Shown piece after piece: positions 10,001-16,553 of a stretch of DNA of 64,000 nt. The position numbers and the translations under genes are program-made. The first letter of the stretch is position 1. The number at the start of each line of letters is the position of its first letter. This stretch comes from Paramixta manurensis (GTDB taxonomy: Bacteria; Pseudomonadota; Gammaproteobacteria; Enterobacterales; Enterobacteriaceae). The notes under the pieces are model-generated. The model did no database searches. It saw only the letters and a list, made by a program, of their open reading frames with translations, and was not told where the DNA came from. The stretch lies in NCBI RefSeq assembly GCF_013285385.1, contig NZ_CP054212.1, positions 3,100,001 through 3,164,000 of the forward strand, given 5' to 3'.

Positions 10001-13000
10001 CGGTCACCGTAGCCGTAATGGTATGGCTACCGTTTGCCAGATCCGCCAGTTGCGACGGTGACAGATTCAACGACCAATGGCCGCCGGCATCAACGGTAGC
10101 GGTTAAGGGTTGGTCATTATTCAGCCCGGTAATCACCACGCTAACCTGCTGCCCTTCGCCGCTAATCCCGGTGGTGCCGCGAATAACCTGATCGCTATCC
10201 GCTTCTGCGGCATTCAGCGCGCCATCAACAAACGGAACCTGTATTGCCGCCTCCGGTAACGTCGACAATACAATCTCAACGTTACCGGCAATGCCAGCCG
10301 GGTTGCCTGCCGCATCGACCGCACTGACCTCAACCTGTACATTGCCATCCGGTAAGGCGCTCAGTGCCCCGGCCGGGATTGACACCTCCCATCTGCCACC
10401 CGTAGCAACCGTACCGCTAAAGGTCAGATTGCCAATCGTGACAGTAACTTCAGTGCCCGGCTCTAAATGGGTTGCCGTACCGGTGAGGGTTAGGGCGCCG
10501 TCGGCTTCCGCCACGTTGAGTAAGCCATCGCCAAATAATGGCGTGTCGAGGGTCAGGGCCGGTAGAGTATTTATCGCGACATTGAGGTCCACCAATTGAG
10601 AGGCGGTGTTGCCGCTGGCGTCGGTCACCGAAAGCCCCACCTGCGCCGTTCCGTCGGCGAGCGCCAACAAATCCCCGCTGGATAGCGCAACGCTCCAATG
10701 ACCTTGCGTATCGGCGGTGGCGGTATAGGTTTTATCATTTAACGTCAGCGTGACAGTGAGTCCTGCATCCGTGGTGCCGCCGATGGTGATCCCGGCGACC
10801 GCTTCCGCCAGATTCAGTATGCCATCGCTCCCAACGCCCAAATCAATGTCCAGCAACGCTGGCGGCTGGGTATCTACGCTGAAATCGTGGCTGTCATCCG
10901 CCGGGTTACCGGCAATATCGGTCGCCGTCGCAGTAACGTGATTATCACCTTGAGTGAGTGCCTGTACATCCTGCGCTGGTACGGTGGCGCTCCAGTTTCC
11001 TTCCGCATCCACCGTTGCCGAATAGGTTTTACCATTCAGACTGACAGTGATAGACGCGCCGTCGTCGAGATGTTGGCTGGTCCCGCTAATGACCAGTGGC
11101 TGCTGCGCTTCCTGGGCATTAACCACATCATCGCCCGCCACTGTATTGATCTCAATGACCGGCTGGCTGGCTGCCCCGGCGACTACCGTAACGTCATGCG
11201 TGGCGCTCGCCGGATTACCCGCCACATCGCTGGCGGTAACGGTAATGGTTTGCCTACCATCGCTCAGTTGCCCCAAGGCCTGCGCCGGAACATCAACGCG
11301 CCAGTCGCCCTGTGCAGTGACCGTGGTGGTGTAATTTTGACCGTTGAGCGTAACCGTGACCGTTTGGCCGGTCTCCAGCCCGGTAGCAGAGCCGCTGATG
11401 CTAATGCCCTGCGCCGCCTCAGATCGGTTGATATAATCATCGCCGGTTACCGCATCAATACTGAGTGTCGGCTGGCTGGCGGGGCTGGCGGCCAGCGTGA
11501 GGAGATGATCAATGCTGGCAGGGTTACCCGCCGCATCGGTTAAGGTTACGCCGAGATGATATTCGCCATCCGCCAGCCCTTGTAACGCACTGGCTGGCAA
11601 TGTGACGCTCCAGCTACCATCGTTTTGCACCACTGCCTGCAGAGTTTCGCCATTGAACGTAATCTGTACGGTTTGTCCGGCATCTGCTGGCGATGCCGTG
11701 CCGCTGATGGTTTGGGCTTGTAAGGCTTCCGCCCGATTAATAATATTGTCGCCGGCTACATTACCGACATTCAAGGTTGGGGCGCTGTAGTCAACGCTGA
11801 CGGTACTGTTGACGCTGCCCATATTACCGGCGGCGTCGGTCACGGTAACCGTTATTGGTAAAGCGCCATCCTGGTAACCTTGCAATGTCTCTGCGTCTAA
11901 CGCGACTGACCAGTTACCTTGCGCATCGACGACCGCCGGATACTCGGTTCCGCCTACATTAACGGTGACGGTCTGCCCCTCGCTGGTTGAACCGGTGGAA
12001 CCCGATAGCGTTTGTCCGTCTTGTGCTTCGCGAATATTGAGGTAACCATCGCCAAATGGCGTATCGATGGTGGGCGCTAGCGAGGCGGTCGCCACCTGAA
12101 TATCGCTGGTGGTACTGATTGGATTACCGGCTGCATCGCTGACGGTGACAGTCAGTGGATAGCTACCCGGTTCAGCGTCTAGCAACGTGCCCGCGGGTAA
12201 TTCCACCGACCAATGACCTTGCGCATCGACCTCGGTGGTATACGTCTCTCCATTCAGCGTTACAGTAACAGTTTGCCCTTGCGGTGCGTCACTGCTGCCG
12301 CCGATGGTGATGGGTTGCGCGGCTTCGACTGCGTTGACAATCCCATCGCCAGCGACCGGATCGACCGCAAGCGTCGGCGCGGTACGATCAATCACCACTG
12401 GCGCGGTGGTACTGCTCTGATTGCCCGCCGCATCGCTGACGGTGACCACGATACTGGTACCCCCTTCCGCCAACGCCTGCAATGCATCAGCAGGCAGCGT
12501 GACCGACCAGTGTCCATCACCATCAACGCTACCGGTCCAGTTAGAACCACCCAAGCTAACCGTCACGCTTTGACCATCGCCGCTAACCCCGGTCTCTCCT
12601 TGTAACGTCTGTTCGGTCGCCGACTCCGCCGCGTTCAACGCGCCATCGCCAAACGGCGTTTGTAACGTCACTTCCGGTAAGGTATGAACGATAACGTTCA
12701 GCGTCGCACTGGTATCCACCGGATTACCGCCCGTGTCGATAGCGGTAACCGTCAGCGGAGCGGCGCCATCCGGTAACCCGGCTAAATCCGCCGCCGGGAT
12801 GGTTATGCTCCAGTTGCCGTTGTCAGCCACTTCAGCGGTATAGGTCTGGCCATTGAAGGTTACCGTCACCTCATTACCAACGGGAATATTGGATGAGGTA
12901 CCGCTCACTACCAGGTTTTCATTCGCTTCGCTGGCATTGAGGTAACCATCATCGCTTAAGGGGTTGACCGATAAACCGGAGGCAGCATTGTTAACGGTGA

Positions 13001-14579
13001 ACTCAAGGGCGTTATCCGCGCTATTTCCGGCAATATCATTCACGACTACATGGATAGTCGCGGTGCCATTTTCTAATGCCAGCAGCGCCGAAGACGGAAT
13101 CTGTACGCTCCAGTCTCCGCTGGGTTGCACCACCGCCGTGTAGTTTTGCCCATCCAGCGTCACGGTAACCGTTTGTCCAGCCTCAACATGTTGTGTGGTA
13201 CCAGAGAGCGTTTGCGTGGTGTGTTGTTCGGCGCCGTCCAAAATATTGTTTCCGGCAAAAGTGTTCACCGTGATCGAGGGTAGGTTCGCTTCATCGGCTT
13301 TAACGGTTAACGGTGCGGTTTGATTGGTGCTATTACCGGCAGCATCGCTGATTGAAACAGCAACCGGATGTGAGCCATCGCTAAGTTCGGCTAAATCAGT
13401 AGCCGGCACAGCGACTGACCACTGCCCATTGTCGCCTACCGTGGTGGTGTAAGTATGACCATTTAGCGTAACGGTGACCGTGTCATTCGCTTCGCCGCTT
13501 CCGCTAATCTCCAGCGGTTGGCTCTGCTCTTGCGCATTCAGCATTCCGTCTGCGGCAATCGGGTTAACCGTCAAAGTTGGCGCGATAGTGTCGACCACTA
13601 TCGGCGTGGTGGAGGTACTGCTATTACCGGCAGGGTCGGTGACCACCACCACAATTTGATTATTGCCTTGTGGTAGATCCTGTAAGTCGCCTGATGGCAA
13701 CGTTATCGTCCAGCTACCGTCGTTCGCCGGGGTGCCGGTATATTGGTGATCGCCAAGGGTGACCGTTACCGTTTGGTTTGGCCCGCTAACACCGGTATTA
13801 CCGCTTAACGTTTGATCGCTGCCTGCCTCACCGCTATTTAGCGTGCCATCGCCAAATGGCAGATTTAGTGTGGGGGTACCGTTGGCGCCATTGCCCTCGT
13901 TGCCATTGCCGCCCTCTCCATCCCCTCCATTACCATTCCCGCCATTGCCGTTATTACCATTCCCGCCATTGCCGTTATTACCATTCCCGCCGTTGCCGTT
14001 ATTACCATTCCCGCCGTTGCCGTTATTACCATCCCCGCCGTTACCGTTATTGCCATTACCACCGTTATTATTGTTGTCGTTATTGTGGTGATGACCGCCG
14101 CCACCGCCGGACGCTGCAATACCAATCCCCGCCAGGCCAAGCACGCCTAACCCTGCCGCAGTTATGACGCCAGTATTGCTGTCATTATCGGCCAGCAGTA
14201 ACGGGTCGATAGAATTAAGCGATTCATAGGTTGGCGTCACCGCCACCAACGCAGTCGCATCCGCCGCGCCATCAGCAGCCGGGAATAACGCATGTACCGG
14301 TAGATGGGTACCATCATCAAATACCAGTTCGCTATGCAATCCATCGGTATCATTGAAGAAAAAACGCTGGTAGCGAACCACGCTGCCATCACGCATATGC
14401 AGGATCAGATCATTTCCCTGGCGCTCATAGGTGGTTACCAGCGACTGAGTGCCATTAATACGCACCACGCTGGCTTCGTTTAAGGCCACGGTATGGGAAA
14501 AACCACCGTTAGTTTGAGAAATAAACGTGCCGTTTTCGCGCGAAATAATATCCACGCGACCTTGGTTGAGCTGTGCCAT
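4044..14579 (-). CDS. bapA: BapA-like giant repetitive surface adhesin, type I secreted
   Basis: 3511 residues, no Sec signal peptide; on reading I found no cysteine. Layout: an N-terminal ~130-residue beta-rich BapA-type prefix domain (VDIISRENGTFISQ...); a hydrophobic Gly/Ala segment (~137-157) that starts with a TAAG motif at 140-143; a His/Asn/Gly low-complexity linker (~158-230, GGHHHNNDNNNN then GNGGNGNN repeats); then about 29 Ig-like repeats of ~100 residues plus one degenerate unit, to ~3200. Repeats open with a pattern like TLNTPFGDGxLNxxEA, carry Q(T/S)VTVTLNG and G(N/S)WSVxxP in the middle, and close with VTDAAGN. A Ser/Ala/Thr-rich spacer follows, then a C-terminal ~150-residue secretion domain with an RTX-like IDGGSGVDTLVL. 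Family role: cell-surface adhesin in biofilm formation. The next three genes supply its export machine. Start ATG has a good AAGGGG site. Confidence 0.93.
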   Translation of the reverse strand: MAQLNQGRVDIISRENGTFISQTNGGFSHTVALNEASVVRINGTQSLVTTYERQGNDLILHMRDGSVVRYQRFFFNDTDGLHSELVFDDGTHLPVHALFPAADGAADATALVAVTPTYESLNSIDPLLLADNDSNTGVITAAGLGVLGLAGIGIAASGGGGGHHHNNDNNNNGGNGNNGNGGDGNNGNGGNGNNGNGGNGNNGNGGNGNNGNGGNGNGGDGEGGNGNEGNGANGTPTLNLPFGDGTLNSGEAGSDQTLSGNTGVSGPNQTVTVTLGDHQYTGTPANDGSWTITLPSGDLQDLPQGNNQIVVVVTDPAGNSSTSTTPIVVDTIAPTLTVNPIAADGMLNAQEQSQPLEISGSGEANDTVTVTLNGHTYTTTVGDNGQWSVAVPATDLAELSDGSHPVAVSISDAAGNSTNQTAPLTVKADEANLPSITVNTFAGNNILDGAEQHTTQTLSGTTQHVEAGQTVTVTLDGQNYTAVVQPSGDWSVQIPSSALLALENGTATIHVVVNDIAGNSADNALEFTVNNAASGLSVNPLSDDGYLNASEANENLVVSGTSSNIPVGNEVTVTFNGQTYTAEVADNGNWSITIPAADLAGLPDGAAPLTVTAIDTGGNPVDTSATLNVIVHTLPEVTLQTPFGDGALNAAESATEQTLQGETGVSGDGQSVTVSLGGSNWTGSVDGDGHWSVTLPADALQALAEGGTSIVVTVSDAAGNQSSTTAPVVIDRTAPTLAVDPVAGDGIVNAVEAAQPITIGGSSDAPQGQTVTVTLNGETYTTEVDAQGHWSVELPAGTLLDAEPGSYPLTVTVSDAAGNPISTTSDIQVATASLAPTIDTPFGDGYLNIREAQDGQTLSGSTGSTSEGQTVTVNVGGTEYPAVVDAQGNWSVALDAETLQGYQDGALPITVTVTDAAGNMGSVNSTVSVDYSAPTLNVGNVAGDNIINRAEALQAQTISGTASPADAGQTVQITFNGETLQAVVQNDGSWSVTLPASALQGLADGEYHLGVTLTDAAGNPASIDHLLTLAASPASQPTLSIDAVTGDDYINRSEAAQGISISGSATGLETGQTVTVTLNGQNYTTTVTAQGDWRVDVPAQALGQLSDGRQTITVTASDVAGNPASATHDVTVVAGAASQPVIEINTVAGDDVVNAQEAQQPLVISGTSQHLDDGASITVSLNGKTYSATVDAEGNWSATVPAQDVQALTQGDNHVTATATDIAGNPADDSHDFSVDTQPPALLDIDLGVGSDGILNLAEAVAGITIGGTTDAGLTVTLTLNDKTYTATADTQGHWSVALSSGDLLALADGTAQVGLSVTDASGNTASQLVDLNVAINTLPALTLDTPLFGDGLLNVAEADGALTLTGTATHLEPGTEVTVTIGNLTFSGTVATGGRWEVSIPAGALSALPDGNVQVEVSAVDAAGNPAGIAGNVEIVLSTLPEAAIQVPFVDGALNAAEADSDQVIRGTTGISGEGQQVSVVITGLNNDQPLTATVDAGGHWSLNLSPSQLADLANGSHTITATVTDRAGNSDSASLDFNSIINGLPDPTLNTPFTDGILNLTEAQAGGALSGVTGITGEQTVIVTVNGTGFEATVDEETGQWSLDLPASELQTLPDGNWPIEVSVTDSVGNSATIDGALQVAIHTLPVVTINLPFGDGSLNIIEATLDQQITGRTGITSAGQTVSVVISGLNNGDPFEASVDANGNWSLNLSPQQLASLSDGTHTIEVTATDAAGNSATQSLEVIAALTPADPVINPPFGDGILNIDEAAGAVILTGTTGLSGENQGVQITIDLGGITYTGTVDAEGNWSVGIPAGALGNLNNGTHTIDLTIVDAAGNVTNDSLVFTAALTAPTPTLNVPFGDSLINLQDVEDGATLTGTTGTTGDAQSVTVNVGGTDYTATLNGDGSWSLALSSEQLNLLDQGDNTLSVRVVDSNGNATTIGGNFTVDTVAPTVNIDPFTGDNSLTYAESILAQTLSGSAGVENAGSTVTVTLGASTLTGIVDDEGNWQVAVMPGVMAQLANGSDTITVTITDPAGNSNSASTTLTVDLTPPDDPLLTLDPIGGDNILNASETGSVTVTGSFSHFLVGSTVNITVNGVLVGTDVVVGSEGNWSVNLPAAIFGSDGNYTVSASAVVGLDTVSTGATVVVDRTAPELTINAFTADNVLNESESGVTQTLSGTASISEAGRTVTLTLNGKTYTAVVQANGNWSTNIAAADLQALQDGPQTLHASLSDRAGNLSEVDHNFTVDTGAPLLQVDALLGNNVLNAADILLTQTLTGTASGAEGQTIGLYLGDANPIATAVVNADGTFALQLTPEVLDSLTEGALVFGVRVSDAAGNQTDATLTVNKIINQGLTLIVDSVFGDGTLSALDSTVAQTISGVAKLAGIGATVTLDIGDTTLSAKVGQDGKWAIIVPPNILGLLADGDINLNLTLSDAAGNTRTVGETVTAIIHNLPVIGDLSHLFGVDNLLNIGDLAQNQTIGGLLNAATGSTVIVTLGSKSYQTQVTAGGQWGLTIPALDLGHLLDGTLSLGVKVIDPAGNVASSAVDVGIFGTAPSISLSPIFGDGILNALDLVTGQTISGVVNHVAAGAQVTISIGNSTVTAVVGQNGAFSATVSPDILGTLLNGNLTVGVSVTDAAGNTTSTSAGLVVNVTIPGIELNPIFGDGLLNAADALLTQVISGHITNATPGSKVEVTLAGQHLITTANANGDFSVALSPAILQGLLDGNLTVGIKVTDSAGNSAETSAGVKVGIHNLPVITLDPLFGDGVLNLLESIATQTITGQVANAAAGSVVTVNIGNSTVTAAVDDTGHFSAQVSPDILGTLLNGNLTVGVSVTDAVGNTASVSAGVQIGINTPPTLTVNTLFGDGVLSAVDLNSAQTISGSSSHLSNGTLVTVTLGGKTYTAQVGSNGNWTLSVPKADLALLSDGTLAVEVRATDAFGNEATGSGALNVIAHTPPTVTIATIFGDGQLNATDVLSAQTIVGTSTNAEGSTIQVAIGGQTFTGTVGADGSWSVSVPAASLATIADGTQTVTASVTNLAGGTGSDAGNLLVGTHTLPSVTLGTLFGGDGFLNLAEAANGETISGNATNAQGSSVAVTIAGTTFTTTVGAEGSWSITIPAETLQALSDGSHSLSVTLTDAVGNISTANSSFNAVTHNLPIIGVDPVLSLVSVLLTGLTISGGTLNLKQGTMLNVTLNGHTQQTTTDALGRYSIKFAGGLLTALSLSSIVTVTAVDAAGNPAATSTTLLLGSLLPVAASAEVHSAALVAVDDSGTASAGDQSHSVAAPTASEQKSTAESAHTEAVPVASTLVTETDSAALSVSDTHALNAPVAHGASPTESTADEAYSIGGVTIVLADGSMQEGAFITGSQGEDTVTLNTLNFGHIDGGSGVDTLVLNGEHMTLDLTSLGLKIENVEVLDLGKSGTNGIKLDLHDALTLTDTPQDDLLIKGADGGEVTLANTEGGVWSSTGQRTVEGHTYDVYHNSALTADNTLGDVLIQHNLQVHVV
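13933..14070 (-). repeat. 24-bp in-frame minisatellite encoding GNGGNGNN units in bapA
   Basis: Five consecutive 24-bp units start at 13933, 13957, 13981, 14005 and 14029, differing by 0-4 bases, with an 18-bp partial unit to 14070. The first two are identical and the third and fourth are identical, which indicates recent duplication. Each unit encodes eight residues (Gly/Asn), so unit gain or loss changes linker length without a frameshift. It lies between the adhesin N-terminal domain and the Ig-like repeats. Confidence 0.9.
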
Positions 14580-15378
14580 CTAACACCCCTTAGCTGCCAG
14601 TTGAGGTAAAGTGTCGCGCGCAAAAACCAACAGAAAATCTGCACAGTCAAACGCTCGACAAAAAATGTTTTTCCACAGACGTGGAGATGTACTAACCCGG
14701 TAGGAAAAGTGACGAAGAAGGCAACATGGCGGCTTTATTCCGCCTAATAACGCAAATGGACTGATTTTTATATTTTGCTTGTTTCAGATATAATGAAAAA
14801 AAGCATGGCTAGGATTGAAATTAATTTATCTTTCCGATTAAAAAAATTTAAATAAAGTTAAATTTAACTAATGTAAATCTGGTTTTAGATACGCGGCAAC
14901 AGCCTAACTCCTCGCTAACAGATTGATTTTACTGACTTACATCAATTTACAATCTGCACCAACAGATCACTTTTAGTTACAAAAGTTACGTATTGAAAGG
15001 GCCAAATTTAACCAGAGAATTTGATACGCGGCTCACAGTGAGACCGTTATTTACCTGCAGGCATTATTACCGGTTTGATATTTGCACGGTGGTTTATTCA
15101 CTTCACGTAACTTACTTAAAGAAAAAGGAATTATCAGGAAATTGAAAATTTAACTTAAGTCAAAATATATCACTACTGCGCCAGGATATATCCTGAAATT
15201 GGGCCTGGAACGCTATAATGACTTAACATCCGCGTTTTTATCGGTTATTACCCTCAGCCAGCGCCATTTATCAGATATAGCTCCGCCAACTCAAAGCGAG
15301 TAACAGGGGTTATTGGTGCTAAAACGACCCAATTTATGGTAAAAAGAGGGGATAAATTGTCAGGAAACAAGCGATAAC
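14580..15378. promoter_or_regulatory. AT-rich divergent control region between bapA and the MFS gene
   Basis: About 800 bp with no credible gene and clearly lower GC than its surroundings. It holds long A/T tracts, a perfect 14-bp palindrome AGTTAAATTTAACT at 14856-14869, and several TATAAT-like hexamers (for example in cagatataatg near 14785 and cgctataatgac near 15213) without convincing -35 partners. The bapA Shine-Dalgarno sequence (AAGGGG, minus strand) is just before its ATG. Curved AT-rich DNA of this size upstream of a surface adhesin gene would suit H-NS-type silencing and several activators; that is inference. I see no recognisable CsgD or RcsAB box here. Confidence 0.5.
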
Positions 15379-16533
15379 ATGACGACAGTGGATATGGAAC
15401 AAGTCGATAAATCAGCCGTAGCGACACAAGTGGTTACCCGCGTAGTGTTTTTTATTGCCGGCTTAGGGATGTCTGCCTGGGCACCATTAGTGCCCTATGC
15501 CAAAGCGCGCATTCAACTTAGCGACGCCTCGCTCGGTGGGTTATTGCTTTTCCTTGGCGCCGGGTCACTATTAGCAATGCCGCTGACCGGCTTATTGGTT
15601 GGCAAGCAGGGCTGTAAACGCGTTATCCTCGCCTCTGGCCTCGTCTTCGTCCTGATGTTACCGTTACTCGCGACCCTCTCAACGCCGCTTTCGCTGGCGC
15701 TGGCATTGATGTTGTTTGGCGCGGCAATTGGAACCTTTGATGTCGCGATGAATATTCAGGCTGTCGAAGTCGAAAAAGCGGCACAAAAAACCATGATGTC
15801 TGGGTTTCACGGTTTTTTCAGTATCGGCGGCATTGCCGGAGCCGGGCTGGTCAGCCTGCTGTTATGGCTCGGCTGTTCTCCTCTACAAGCAGTGTTAGCG
15901 CTGTTGGTGCTAATTGTGGCGCTGTTTATCGCCAGCCACCGCCATCTGCTGACTGAACGTCTACATCAGGCCGATACGCCGTTATTTGTTTTGCCGCACG
16001 GCAAAGTTCTGTTTTTAGGGTTGCTCTGTTTTATTCTGTTTCTTACCGAAGGCGCGGTTTTAGACTGGAGCGCGCTGTTTTTGACGCAAGTCCGTCATTT
16101 TCCTGCTGCGCAGGCCGGTTTGGCGTATGCGGTATTTTCAGTCGCCATGAGCATTGGTCGGCTGACTGGCGATCGGGTAGTAAACCGTTTCAGCCGTCGT
16201 CTGGTGATGGCTGGCGGTTGTATTTGCGCAGCGTCAGGGCTGCTGATTGCGGTAACCGTTAATCTGCCGTGGCTGTCGCTGCTGGCATTTCTGTTAGTTG
16301 GGTTTGGCGCGGCAAATACTGTCCCGATCTTATTCAGCGCCACCGGTCAGCAGAGTACCATGCCGGTTAATCTGGCGATTTCCGCCATGACAACCATTGG
16401 TTATGCAGGTATTCTGGCAGGTCCGGCTCTGATTGGTTTTGTTTCCCATTGGTCCAGCCTGGCAGCGGCATTTACGGCGATAGCCTTGCTGCTGCTGGCG
16501 GTTGCTGCCAGCGCTCGGCTGGTTATACGATAA
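15379..16533 (+). CDS. Major facilitator superfamily transporter, substrate unknown
   Basis: 384 residues with about 12 hydrophobic segments and very short tails, as in compact MFS permeases. The N-half has FFIAGLGMSAWAPLVPYAKARI and the loop LLVGKQGCKRVIL between helices 2 and 3 (the MFS G-x-x-x-D/K-R-x-G-R-R-like site). FGAAIGTFDVAMNIQAVEVE and GFHGFFSIGGIAGAG resemble the YbjJ/FucP-like branch. I do not recognise it as a named E. coli gene and cannot assign a substrate. It ends only 20 bp before the rcsD start on the same strand, so read-through into rcsDB is likely, although functional linkage is not shown. A second ATG at 15394 (MEQVDK) is a possible start; neither has a strong ribosome-binding site. 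Confidence 0.85.
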   Translation: MTTVDMEQVDKSAVATQVVTRVVFFIAGLGMSAWAPLVPYAKARIQLSDASLGGLLLFLGAGSLLAMPLTGLLVGKQGCKRVILASGLVFVLMLPLLATLSTPLSLALALMLFGAAIGTFDVAMNIQAVEVEKAAQKTMMSGFHGFFSIGGIAGAGLVSLLLWLGCSPLQAVLALLVLIVALFIASHRHLLTERLHQADTPLFVLPHGKVLFLGLLCFILFLTEGAVLDWSALFLTQVRHFPAAQAGLAYAVFSVAMSIGRLTGDRVVNRFSRRLVMAGGCICAASGLLIAVTVNLPWLSLLAFLLVGFGAANTVPILFSATGQQSTMPVNLAISAMTTIGYAGILAGPALIGFVSHWSSLAAAFTAIALLLLAVAASARLVIR

Positions 16534-16553
16534 GGTTGGGTGTCCTGTTACGT

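Noticed and set aside
13933..14070. CRISPR-like regular spacing
   Set aside because: The units are contiguous with no unique spacers and lie in frame within bapA; this is a tandem coding repeat.
13843..14091. Pro/Leu-rich plus-strand frame with repeating PPLPLLPF units
   Set aside because: It is the antisense of the Gly/Asn minisatellite in bapA; the repeat makes all frames open. There is no ribosome-binding site and no protein-family look.
14580..15378. micF sRNA or ompC remnant
   Set aside because: E. coli has ompC/micF next to rcsD, so I looked for them here; no porin-like coding fragment and no micF-like hairpin plus T-run was found.
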